NCBI RefSeq assembly: GCF_050433565.1
Contig: NZ_JBNPWZ010000002.1
Coordinates: 434,001 to 498,000 of the forward strand
Reading direction: 5' to 3'
Source of the DNA: Ornithinibacillus bavariensis
GTDB lineage: Bacteria; Bacillota; Bacilli; Bacillales; Amphibacillaceae
DNA length: 64,000 bases
This document shows positions 7,040 through 14,164 of the stretch, one piece after another. The notes under the pieces were generated by a model, which worked only from the letters and a program-made list of their open reading frames with translations, was not told the DNA's origin and did no database searches. The position numbers and the translations under genes are program-made. How positions within the stretch are numbered: position 1 is the stretch's first letter; every line of letters starts with the position of its first letter.

Positions 7040-9319
7040 CTAAGAAGTAGCCTCCTGTAGAAATTTACATGGTGTATGTGTTGTGACTATGGTTAGGGAA
7101 TGCATAGCTCTTGTGCAAGCTGTATAGAATAGCGTTCTGTCTGATTCTTGGTGATAGTGATTGTTTGATGCATTTGGAACAATTACTGCATCAAATTCAA
7201 TCCCCTTTGCCAAGTATACAGGAAGCACTAAAATTCCTTTTTCAAATGAATAGGTTTCTTCATTTATTTGCTTTACAGCTACTTTGCTTTTTAGTAGCTT
7301 AAAAATCTCATTGCTTTCGTGGAAAGTCTTACATATAATTGCTATCGTTTCATGTTTTTTATCCTGTAGATTATGGATGGTTTCTGTTAATACATCGACT
7401 AGAGAAGATTCCTCCTCCAGTGTGATAATTTCTGGTGGTTCTCCATGTCGATCAAAAGGCTCAATTAATTCGCCACCAGGAGCAAATCTTTTTGTGAAGT
7501 TAACGATTTCTTTCGTTGAACGATAGCTTTTCGTAAGTACAATCCTTTCATGATTTTCTCCTACAAATTCAGGGATTAGTGGGTTTAGACTCGAACCATA
7601 TGTGTATATCGCTTGATTAATGTCACCTAATAAAGTCATCCGTGTATATGGAAATATTTCCTTAATAAATGCATACTGAAAAGCGGTATAATCCTGCGCC
7701 TCATCAATAAATAGATGGCGAACGGAGCGACTTTTCTGATCCCCAAGTAACTTTCCTCTAAAATAACGGTAGGCAGTAGCATCTTCCCAAGTGAGAAATC
7801 TATTCAGAAGATTTTCCTTCGTAAACGTACGTATCGCATCCCAATTTTCGGGGAGCGGACTTACATTCCAATCAGTAAAAAGCTTAAAATATGTTTCTAA
7901 AACATTCACGAACGCAAATTTACGCACTTGGCTTCGAACGTTTGCAAACTGTTTTTTTACTACCTCATTTCGGAGGATATCCTCTTCCAGACCAAAATCG
8001 TCTTCATCGATTCGTTGGTTTTCGTAGTAGGCTTGTAGATAGGATTCTTTATCTAACAGCTCTACTTGCTCCATGACCCAATCCTTGTCCTTTTCCCTAT
8101 TCTGAATTAGACGTAATTCCTTTAACAACCACTTTGAAACAATTTCCATACGATTTGGTAAGGAGACATTTTCTTCGAGTTCATAAAAATAATCCGAAAT
8201 TTGTTCCTTTGAAATTAGTATTGCATCTCGAAATGTGATATTTCGAAACTGAATGCCTTGGGTTTGGAGAGTAGAGACATATTTATCTACAAGATCCTTA
8301 AAGTAAAGACTAGATTTTAGCCTAATATTTTGTTTTCGTGTTTCAAATACGGTTGGATTCTTACATGTTAATGTAAATTCCATTTGTTCAAATGGAGATT
8401 CAACTGAAATATTCTTCTCAATTCCCTCACGAAGAAAGTCTATAAATGTTGTTTGTTTAATATTTGTTTCACCAAGTTCAGGTAAAACATTGGAAATATA
8501 GCTTGAGAATAAAGGGTTTGGTGAGAAAAGTAAAAGGTTATCAGAAGTTAGATTTCCTCGAAAACGATATAATAAATAAGCTATTCTTTGAAGTACAGCG
8601 GAGGTTTTTCCACTGCCTGCAACTCCTTGAACGATTAGCATATTACTTCGTTCATTGCGAATAATTTTATTTTGTTCCTTTTGAATAGTTGCTACGATAC
8701 TCTTCATGGAGGTACTTGCATTATGACCAAGTGCCGCTTGTAGTAATGCATCTCCAATTGTAACACCTGTATCAAACATACCTTTAATTTTTCCTTGGCG
8801 GATGATATATTGGCGTTTAAGAGAGATTTCTCCATGTATTGTATCTTGGACAGTATGAAAGTGAGCTGGACCTGGTGAAAAGTCATAGTAAAGGCTAGAA
8901 ATTGGAGCACGCCAATCGTATATTAAAAAATTTTCTTCATTTTGATCCATTAAGGAAGCAATCCCAATGTAAAGCTGTTCAAATTCCTCATCAGTCTCAT
9001 CCTTAAAATCAACTCGGCCAAAATAAGGAGAGTCCTTTAAGCGTTCTAATGTTTTAAGTTGTTTATCAATCTCTCCATGAGATCGTTCTCGTTCCGAAAG
9101 TAATTCTGCTTGCTGTTTAATACTAGCCTGTGTTTCAATAACATCATCAAGCTCTTCAAGATTAACTGTAACATCTTCCCAAAAATTTTTGCGGAGACCA
9201 ATAATACTTTCTTTTAATCCTCCTGCTTTCGAATTGAGCTTCTTCTCTTTGATGTTGATTTCTTGAATGACATCATTAACTCGTTTCTGCTCCATACGAA
9301 TGTTAACGTCATTGTCCAT
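7040..9319 (-). CDS. helD: HelD-like RNA polymerase recycling helicase
   Basis: 759-residue superfamily 1 ATPase, close to the length of B. subtilis HelD. HelD removes RNA polymerase from nucleic acid and helps recycle it. Residues 1-100 form a coiled-coil arm (long charged helices), as in HelD, which inserts into the polymerase secondary channel. Walker A is GVAGSGKTS (about 232-240), the DEAQ motif is FIDEAQDYT, and later UvrD-type motifs include LTKSYRST and an ALGHN segment. GGAGTTGATGGA precedes the ATG on the minus strand. Single-gene unit with its 3' end at a shared terminator. Confidence 0.88.
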   Translation of the reverse strand: MDNDVNIRMEQKRVNDVIQEINIKEKKLNSKAGGLKESIIGLRKNFWEDVTVNLEELDDVIETQASIKQQAELLSERERSHGEIDKQLKTLERLKDSPYFGRVDFKDETDEEFEQLYIGIASLMDQNEENFLIYDWRAPISSLYYDFSPGPAHFHTVQDTIHGEISLKRQYIIRQGKIKGMFDTGVTIGDALLQAALGHNASTSMKSIVATIQKEQNKIIRNERSNMLIVQGVAGSGKTSAVLQRIAYLLYRFRGNLTSDNLLLFSPNPLFSSYISNVLPELGETNIKQTTFIDFLREGIEKNISVESPFEQMEFTLTCKNPTVFETRKQNIRLKSSLYFKDLVDKYVSTLQTQGIQFRNITFRDAILISKEQISDYFYELEENVSLPNRMEIVSKWLLKELRLIQNREKDKDWVMEQVELLDKESYLQAYYENQRIDEDDFGLEEDILRNEVVKKQFANVRSQVRKFAFVNVLETYFKLFTDWNVSPLPENWDAIRTFTKENLLNRFLTWEDATAYRYFRGKLLGDQKSRSVRHLFIDEAQDYTAFQYAFIKEIFPYTRMTLLGDINQAIYTYGSSLNPLIPEFVGENHERIVLTKSYRSTKEIVNFTKRFAPGGELIEPFDRHGEPPEIITLEEESSLVDVLTETIHNLQDKKHETIAIICKTFHESNEIFKLLKSKVAVKQINEETYSFEKGILVLPVYLAKGIEFDAVIVPNASNNHYHQESDRTLFYTACTRAMHSLTIVTTHTPCKFLQEATS

Positions 9320-9348
9320 TCCATCAACTCCAATCTTTTTCTTTTTAG

Positions 9349-9377
9349 TTGACTCCTCCGAATAGAAGTGATATAAT
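9349..9377 (+). promoter_or_regulatory. Sigma-A-type promoter upstream of a possible short RNA
   Basis: TTGACT (9349-9354) and TATAAT (9372-9377) are separated by exactly 17 bases on the plus strand. It points away from helD into a region with no convincing plus-strand gene. Confidence 0.6.
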
Positions 9378-9383
9378 AAAATA

Positions 9384-9481
9384 GGATAATTATTATCACA
9401 TCATCGTGAAATCGGCAATCACTTGCCTATAGTAACATAAATAGGGGAATCATGCAACGTTTTCTTTGGAAACGTTTTTTG
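9384..9481 (+). ncRNA. Candidate small RNA between helD and the SLAP gene
   Basis: Transcription from the promoter at 9349-9377 would begin near 9384. About 30 bases on, GGCAA-TCAC-TTGCC (9414-9427) forms a tight hairpin. AACGTTT-loop-AAACGTT (9456-9476) followed by a T-rich run forms a terminator-like structure. The product would be roughly 95 bases. An alternative is that the ATG at 9452, preceded by AGGGGAAT, starts a Phe-rich ORF antisense to the next gene; I consider that less likely. No RNA family recognised. Confidence 0.4.
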
Positions 9482-9508
9482 TGTTTTCTTCCTTCTTTAT
9501 CCTATGCG

Positions 9509-9892
9509 TCAAGCCCTGTCCACGATTTCTATACTCCCATTATCAAATTCTTCGTTTTCTTTGTAGCTTCCTTTTGGAAAAATAAAAGTCCAAGGCATGC
9601 TTGTCCTTGCTTGAACGACAAGGTTAGGGTAAGTAAATGTATTTTCTGCGAATATTCTTCCATTATGGACATACTGTAAATTTCTTTTGATAAAAGGAAA
9701 GTCATGCTTCGTATAATTATGGATAAGAGCAATTAAGAGCAATTCATTTTTATAATTCATATCCCATCGAACTAATGTGATTTCAATGGAATTTCCTTTA
9801 GGTAATGCATTCTTAAAGCTATTCTCTATAATAATTCGATCCTTTTCGGAGATAGTCCTTGCCCAAGCATCCTCGTATATTAGTCTTTGCAT
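9509..9892 (-). CDS. SLAP-domain-like protein
   Basis: 127 residues without signal peptide or membrane segment. It resembles the SLAP domain of bacilli (S-layer/accessory-Sec-associated), with a beta-rich core containing RNLQYVHNGRIFAENTF and the hallmark MPWTFIFPKGSY near the C-terminus. I recall this domain from proteins encoded with accessory secretion systems; its molecular role is unclear, and no secretion genes adjoin here. The start codon is preceded on the minus strand by GGAGAGAATTTTA. Confidence rests on the hallmark segment. Confidence 0.6.
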   Translation of the reverse strand: MQRLIYEDAWARTISEKDRIIIENSFKNALPKGNSIEITLVRWDMNYKNELLLIALIHNYTKHDFPFIKRNLQYVHNGRIFAENTFTYPNLVVQARTSMPWTFIFPKGSYKENEEFDNGSIEIVDRA

Positions 9893-10053
9893 TAAAATTC
9901 TCTCCTCTATATTCTATTTTTATAAAAAATATATCTATACTATATCAAATTAGTGATCGGATGTATTAAACGTATGAAGCTTTTTTCTTGTTAAGTAGGA
10001 TAATTCTAGGCAAACTAGTAAGTAGAACGAAAACTTATTTAGGAGGAAAGAGA

Positions 10054-10479
10054 ATGGAAATGACTGTTAAATGGAATGGGAAAATGGCTTTTACAGGATT
10101 AACACCATCTGGTCATGAATTAAAAATGGATGCATCACAGGATGATGGGGGAGAGAATTCTGGTGCCAGACCAACTGAGCTACTATTAAGCGCAGTGGCA
10201 GGGTGCACAGGTATTGATATTATTTCGATTCTTAATAAAATGCGGTTAAGTCCAACTTCATTTGATATGAAGGTATCTGGGGACCGAGCAGATGAACATC
10301 CAAAGAAGTTCACAAAGGTGAATATTCATTATGCGCTAGAAGGTGAACTTCCGGAAGATAAAGTGATACGAGCAATCGATTTATCTAAGAATAAGTATTG
10401 CACTGTAGCACATTCACTAAGTGCAGAAATTACAGTTAGCTATTCAATAAATGGTATTAATGGAGAGAGAAGCCTATAA
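10054..10479 (+). CDS. OsmC/Ohr-family peroxiredoxin-like protein
   Basis: 141 residues of the OsmC fold. The two catalytic cysteines of thiol-dependent hydroperoxide reductases are present: Cys51 (SAVAGCTGIDI) and Cys116 (KNKYCTVAHS). The YhfA-like subgroup is suggested by the length and by the KYCTVAHS segment. Likely role: reduction of organic peroxides in the cytoplasm. The frame opens at 9988, but TTAGGAGGAAAGAGA just before the ATG at 10054 decides the start. Confidence 0.88.
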   Translation: MEMTVKWNGKMAFTGLTPSGHELKMDASQDDGGENSGARPTELLLSAVAGCTGIDIISILNKMRLSPTSFDMKVSGDRADEHPKKFTKVNIHYALEGELPEDKVIRAIDLSKNKYCTVAHSLSAEITVSYSINGINGERSL

Positions 10480-10644
10480 GCTTTTCTTTTATTTAATCAA
10501 CTCTGTTCAAGTTCATGAACAAATAGTGGGTAAAGGAAAAATTGCTGGTTATCATCCAAAAATAATGGTAAATAATCAATGAAAGTACGTATTCATGAAA
10601 ACGTTAGAACGATAAAGTGTAAAATCAAGAAGAAGAGCTATAAA

Positions 10645-10670
10645 TCGACAGAGAATGTCGGTTGTTTTTT
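10645..10670 (+). terminator. Probable terminator upstream of the TetR gene
   Basis: CGACA-gagaa-TGTCG hairpin followed by GTTGTTTTTT, 165 bases after the OsmC stop. The distance leaves open whether it belongs to OsmC or to an unannotated transcript. Confidence 0.55.
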
Positions 10671-10692
10671 AGCCTAAAAAGGGTTATATCTA

Positions 10693-10736
10693 TTGACTTT
10701 TCAGTATATCAGTGTATAATGAATGACAATCAGTCA
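10693..10736 (+). promoter_or_regulatory. Promoter and operator of the TetR gene
   Basis: TTGACT (10693-10698), 16-base spacer, TATAAT (10715-10720). Overlapping the -10 and start site is TGAATGA-CAA-TCAGTCA (10720-10736), a 7-3-7 inverted repeat with one mismatch. The same half-sites recur as a perfect palindrome upstream of the SMR genes (11459-11475), which suggests autoregulation by the TetR protein. Confidence 0.7.
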
Positions 10737-10751
10737 CTGTGGAGGAAGTAA

Positions 10752-11333
10752 ATGGACAATAAAAAAGAGCGAATAATTCATGCAGCAATGGATGTTTTTA
10801 CAGAAAAAGGACTAGAAAAGACAAAAGTATCGGATATCGTAAAGAAAGCGGGTATCGCTCAAGGAACTTTTTATATTTATTTTTCTTCAAAGCTATCAGT
10901 CATCCCTTCTATTGCAGAAGTGATGGTGGAAAAGACACTTCATGAAATTATGCGTACTGTAAATATAAAGGATCCTTTCAAACAGCAAATGGAGGGCGTT
11001 ATCGATGTCGTTTTCTCTGTCACAAAGGAATTTCGTGAAATTTTTGCTTTAGTGTATGCAGGATTAGCAGCAACTGAATACCTACAGGACTGGGAAACGC
11101 TATATTCACAGTATTACTCCTGGATGAGTAGGTTCCTAGGAAATGCAAAGGAAAACGGAATTCTTCGTGAGGATTTAGACCCTGATCAAACTGCAGTACT
11201 ATTGATTGATCTTATCGAATCAGCCGCAGAACAAACTTTTTTATATTCTCATGGTGATAAAGATATGGAAGCAATCAAGAAAAAAGAGGTTTTAGAGTTT
11301 TCCATGTACGGCTTAGGTGTAAAACAATCATAG
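10752..11333 (+). CDS. TetR/AcrR-family repressor
   Basis: 193 residues. The N-terminal helix-turn-helix is clear: IIHAAMDVFTEKGLEKTKVS then DIVKKAGIAQGTFYIYFSSK. The C-terminal two thirds is an all-helical ligand-binding and dimerisation domain. GTGGAGGAAGTAA precedes the ATG. Paired operators at its own promoter and in front of the downstream SMR genes make it the likely drug- or metabolite-responsive repressor of that exporter. Confidence 0.9.
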   Translation: MDNKKERIIHAAMDVFTEKGLEKTKVSDIVKKAGIAQGTFYIYFSSKLSVIPSIAEVMVEKTLHEIMRTVNIKDPFKQQMEGVIDVVFSVTKEFREIFALVYAGLAATEYLQDWETLYSQYYSWMSRFLGNAKENGILREDLDPDQTAVLLIDLIESAAEQTFLYSHGDKDMEAIKKKEVLEFSMYGLGVKQS

Positions 11334-11415
11334 GACAGTAGAAAAAGTTACGAATCCCATAAGGTTAAGTAATAAAAGATGCTAGGTTTTATAGGAGTAG
11401 TTATTTGAAATAGAT

Positions 11416-11448
11416 AATTTCCTTTAATGATTAAAGGAAATTTCTTTT
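11416..11448 (+). terminator. Perfect 13-bp inverted repeat, likely terminator of tetR
   Basis: AATTTCCTTTAAT, a single G, then ATTAAAGGAAATT form a perfect palindrome, followed by TCTTTTAAT. It separates tetR from the SMR operator. The single-base centre would open to a small loop in RNA. A dyad operator is an alternative reading. Confidence 0.6.
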
Positions 11449-11458
11449 AATAGGTGAA

Positions 11459-11475
11459 TGACTGAATGTCAGTCA
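11459..11475. promoter_or_regulatory. Operator of the SMR exporter genes
   Basis: TGACTGA-ATG-TCAGTCA, a perfect 7-3-7 palindrome sharing half-sites with the tetR operator at 10720-10736. It lies 21 bases before the first SMR start codon. Confidence 0.72.
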
Positions 11476-11496
11476 CGAATGATGGAGAGTGCTAGG

Positions 11497-11838
11497 ATGA
11501 ATAAATCATGGATTTATGTTGTGTTAACCAGTTTGTCAGAATTAGTTTGGATTTATGGTTTTAATACGGCATCTACCTGGTGGCATTGGGCAATCATTGT
11601 AGCTTTTATACTAATGGATTTACACTTTTTAGCAAAAGCGTGTGAGGGTTTACCTACTGGAACGGTATATGCAATATTTGCAGGATTTGGTACGGTTGGA
11701 ACATTTTTAATGGATACATTTATTTTTCATGAACATATCAGTACGGGAAAAGTGTTTTTCATTTTGCTAATAATAGCTGGAGTGATTGGGCTTAAGTTGT
11801 CAGATGATAAACCAAATAAAAAGAAAGGAGTTGCTTAA
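11497..11838 (+). CDS. SMR-family efflux subunit, YkkC-like
   Basis: 113-residue small multidrug resistance protein with four transmembrane helices. The essential membrane glutamate is Glu15 in helix 1 (TSLSELVWIYG). The segment LPTGTVYAIFAGFGTVGTF matches the conserved helix 3 of YkkC, and it ends with a hydrophilic DDKPNKKKG tail. It is followed after three bases by a second SMR gene, so a heterodimeric exporter as in YkkCD is likely. The start at 11497 follows GGAGAGTGCTAGG; the upstream in-frame ATG (11458) lies inside the operator. No guanidine-riboswitch leader is visible. Confidence 0.86.
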   Translation: MNKSWIYVVLTSLSELVWIYGFNTASTWWHWAIIVAFILMDLHFLAKACEGLPTGTVYAIFAGFGTVGTFLMDTFIFHEHISTGKVFFILLIIAGVIGLKLSDDKPNKKKGVA

Positions 11839-11841
11839 CCA

Positions 11842-12153
11842 ATGGGTTGGTTCTATGTAGTGTTGGCCGCGGTAAACGAATTAATTGGTGTTTGGGGCTT
11901 GAATAAATTTAATGAAAGAAAAAATGTAACGAATGCACTAGTTTATGTCGGTGGTCTTGCCTTATCCTTTATGTTTATTTATGCTTCATTTGATTATTTG
12001 CCAACAAGCATCGCTTATGCAACCTGGACCGGTGTAGGGACAGGCGGAGTTGTTCTCATGAACATGCTATTCTTTGGTGAATCGAAAAGTCTATTTCGCA
12101 TGGTCAGCCTGCTAGCAATAATTATCGGAGTTACTGGTTTAAAGATTGTATAA
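11842..12153 (+). CDS. SMR-family efflux subunit, YkkD-like
   Basis: 103 residues, four transmembrane helices, essential Glu13 in helix 1 (AAVNELIGVWG). The helix-3 region PTSIAYATWTGVGTGG corresponds to YkkD. The terminal helix ends right at the C-terminus with no tail, so the two partners differ in topology-determining ends, as in other SMR pairs. AAAGGAGTTGCTTAACC bridges the two genes. Function: proton-coupled export of a cationic compound; the substrate is not predictable. Confidence 0.86.
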   Translation: MGWFYVVLAAVNELIGVWGLNKFNERKNVTNALVYVGGLALSFMFIYASFDYLPTSIAYATWTGVGTGGVVLMNMLFFGESKSLFRMVSLLAIIIGVTGLKIV

Positions 12154-12159
12154 TAAAAG

Positions 12160-12216
12160 GATGCCTGTCATGTTCCACGTTTTAATGAATATGGGATGTG
12201 ACAGGCATCTTTTTTG
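12160..12216 (+). terminator. Rho-independent terminator of the SMR operon
   Basis: GATGCCTGTCA (12160-12170) pairs with TGACAGGCATC (12199-12209), then TTTTTT. The loop holds a further partly paired TTCC/GGGA. Confidence 0.85.
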
Positions 12217-12304
12217 ATAATCATAGGTTGCTCTAAAGGCAAGATTTTTAATTCGTAAAATTGCTGGTACGGGACATACTTTCACATCTTATGTTTATTC
12301 TAAA

Positions 12305-12892
12305 TTACTTCGCAAAACGGTGATTACCGATAGTTAAAGTTAGTTGTCGTGATTTAATCCAGTTGCTCTTTGCAGTTTTAGGATTATAGAAGTAGATAGA
12401 ACCACTACCTTGTCCTCTAAATGCAATAGCTTCTTTCACAGCCTTCATATCCTCAGCTTTATATCCACCGTTGATTTCTCCGTTTTCTACTGGTGTAAAT
12501 GCGTAGTGTCCATTTGAACGTTCATAGATTACCCCTTTAATAGTGTTCGGGAAATCCTTGTGATCAACACGATTAAGAACGACAGTTGCTACGGCAACTT
12601 TCCCTGCATAGGGCTCTCCTTTTGCTTCAGCATGTACTAGCTTTGCCATTAATTCTTTGTCAGCGATAGAAACATAGTCTGGTATTTTAATAGTTTCTCC
12701 AGCTAATAAAGTACTTCCAGATCGATTATTAGCAATTTGTAAATTATCTATAGTAGTACCATTTTTCTTGGCAATAGACGAGAAAGTGTCACCCTTTTGA
12801 ACCGTATAAGGTGCTGCACCAGCAATAGATGGTAAAGTCAAAATAGATAATGACATTGTCGCGGTAACTAATAATTTTTTAAGTTTATTCAA
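12305..12892 (-). CDS. Spore cortex-lytic-type cell wall hydrolase (LysM + SleB domain)
   Basis: 195 residues: signal peptide (1-26, ending AGAA), one LysM peptidoglycan-binding domain (about 27-72, YTVQKGDTFSSIAKKNG), and a SleB/CwlJ-type hydrolase domain (about 78-195). The likely catalytic glutamate is in KLVHAEAKGEPYAG, and HYAFTPVENG and YFYNP are also typical. Such enzymes are lytic transglycosylases acting on cortex or vegetative peptidoglycan; the LysM form resembles YkvT. The start is TTG, supported by AGGAGGTTAACAAC. Transcribed leftward from the long gap at 12893-13395. Confidence 0.88.
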   Translation of the reverse strand: MNKLKKLLVTATMSLSILTLPSIAGAAPYTVQKGDTFSSIAKKNGTTIDNLQIANNRSGSTLLAGETIKIPDYVSIADKELMAKLVHAEAKGEPYAGKVAVATVVLNRVDHKDFPNTIKGVIYERSNGHYAFTPVENGEINGGYKAEDMKAVKEAIAFRGQGSGSIYFYNPKTAKSNWIKSRQLTLTIGNHRFAK

Positions 12893-13395
12893 GTTGTTAA
12901 CCTCCTAGTTATTTGCTAGTTTTGGGCTACAACTAGAGATTACTAGATGTAACATAACTTATCAGTAGGAAAATATGGTAGTCCATCAGAAGATACGAAA
13001 GATGCTAGGTTACCACTTGGATAAGCAATTGATTGGAATGTTATTCCAGTCTGAAAAAATCTCCACAAAGCGGAATTAACTCCAGAAAAATCCTTTATTC
13101 TAACAATTATTTCAAAAATGTTACCTTATTAATGGAATATGTCGTAAGAATCCTAGGATGAATGGAATTGCTGTTAAAAAAAGATGCTTAGCCGGATGGT
13201 AACATGGTATCCTGTTGAATGAAGGTCATTAAGAATGAGGCTAATACCTAAAGCCAACTTCTAATAAAAGGACTGGGTTCAAAGTTAAATGCAAACTAGG
13301 CTATTCACAGAAGTAAAACAGACCTTTTTTACTTTTTGCTGTTTTTGAAGGAAAGAATGCAAGGTAATTTATCGTTTGGGGAAAAGGAGACAAGC
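12893..13395. other. Intergenic region with a possible decayed coding stretch
   Basis: About 500 bases separate the divergent SleB-like and cytochrome genes. One plus-strand frame around 12974-13130 reads PSEDTKDARLPLG then, after a stop, AIDWNVIP and KAELTPEKSFILTIIS. It could be a decayed gene, but it lacks a start and has several stops. No riboswitch or known RNA was recognised. Confidence 0.3.
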
Positions 13396-13863
13396 ATGAG
13401 TAAATGGTTTCTATTAAATTTTTTATTACTTGGTATCATCGTTTGGAATGTGGTTCACCATCCAAATATACAGATACATGTATGGATAGGACTTTTGGGC
13501 GCATTATTGTTTTTATATAACTGGATGAGGAATGCTGTTTTTGAAACAATTCGTAATGTACCTAATCGGAGGACAAAAGTAAGACTTGCACGCTTTTCAA
13601 AGAAGGTAGTGACCATTCATCGATGGACAGGGAATATTGCATTTTTAGCTATTATGTTGCACGGAACGCTTGTTATTTACCGGTATGGATTTACAATATA
13701 TAATGTGAAAATGCTTGTAGGAGTACTGGCACTACTTGCCTTAGCATTCCAAGTGCTAACTGGATGGCTGAGACTATACAAACCTACTATAAAACTTAGA
13801 TATGTTCACCTCTATACCGGTATGACCTTATTCTTTTTAATTCTTATCCACATGCTTCTCTAA
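13396..13863 (+). CDS. Compact four-helix membrane protein with two HX13H pairs, likely b-type cytochrome
   Basis: 155 residues, mostly membrane: helices near 5-20, 28-45, 74-94, 103-124 and 136-155. His75 and His89, and His138 and His152, are each separated by 13 residues within a helix. That is the HX13H spacing used by ferric reductase/NADPH oxidase-type proteins to hold two stacked b hemes. No flavin or NAD domain follows, so electrons must come from another protein or quinol. The start at 13396 follows AAAAGGAGACAAGC; the longer frame from 13336 has no such signal. Its stop overlaps the convergent small gene by four bases. Confidence 0.6.
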   Translation: MSKWFLLNFLLLGIIVWNVVHHPNIQIHVWIGLLGALLFLYNWMRNAVFETIRNVPNRRTKVRLARFSKKVVTIHRWTGNIAFLAIMLHGTLVIYRYGFTIYNVKMLVGVLALLALAFQVLTGWLRLYKPTIKLRYVHLYTGMTLFFLILIHMLL

Positions 13864-14072
13864 GCTGTTTTTAAAAGATAATAAAAAGAACCGTTTTCCC
13901 ATTGCTTTGGATTACGATTCTTATGTTTCATTCGATACACATGATCTTTTTTTGTTTTCGTTTTTCTTGTTCTTAGATTTAACTGAGCATAGGGGCTGCG
14001 ATTTATTTCTGGATTTAGTCTGCCCTCGCGTACAAGTTTTTTTCGGTGCTTTAATGCTTTTGATTTACTCAT
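13860..14072 (-). CDS. Small basic protein, possibly YqkK-like
   Basis: 70 residues, strongly basic, N-terminus SKSKALKHRKKLVREGR, with RKTKTKKDHVYRMKHKNR in the middle. No membrane segment. It resembles small conserved Bacillaceae proteins such as YqkK as I remember them; the function is unknown and RNA binding is plausible from composition only. ATATAGGAGAGTAGGAAA precedes the ATG on the minus strand. Confidence 0.6.
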   Translation of the reverse strand: MSKSKALKHRKKLVREGRLNPEINRSPYAQLNLRTRKTKTKKDHVYRMKHKNRNPKQWENGSFYYLLKTA

Positions 14073-14098
14073 TTTCCTACTCTCCTATATATAATTTG

Positions 14099-14141
14099 GC
14101 TACCTTTAGCAGCTTTTAATTTATTATGAACTAAAGGTAGC
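14099..14141. repeat. 11-bp inverted repeat
   Basis: GCTACCTTTAG (14099-14109) and CTAAAGGTAGC (14131-14141) are perfect inverted copies 21 bases apart. They lie between the end of the AAA ATPase gene and the start of the small basic gene, both on the minus strand. It could terminate the ATPase transcript or act as an operator; there is no clear T-run on either side. Confidence 0.5.
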
Positions 14142-14164
14142 ACATGTCAATGTATTAATAAAAT

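Noticed and set aside
9452..9679. 75-residue plus-strand ORF antisense to the SLAP gene
   Set aside because: An AGGGGAAT precedes its ATG, but the frame overlaps the SLAP-domain coding region and has an unlikely Phe/Ser/Cys-rich composition. A short RNA is the better explanation.
11339..11496. Guanidine-I (ykkC) riboswitch before the SMR pair
   Set aside because: No conserved ykkC core was seen; the leader instead carries a TetR-type palindrome and a 13-bp inverted repeat.
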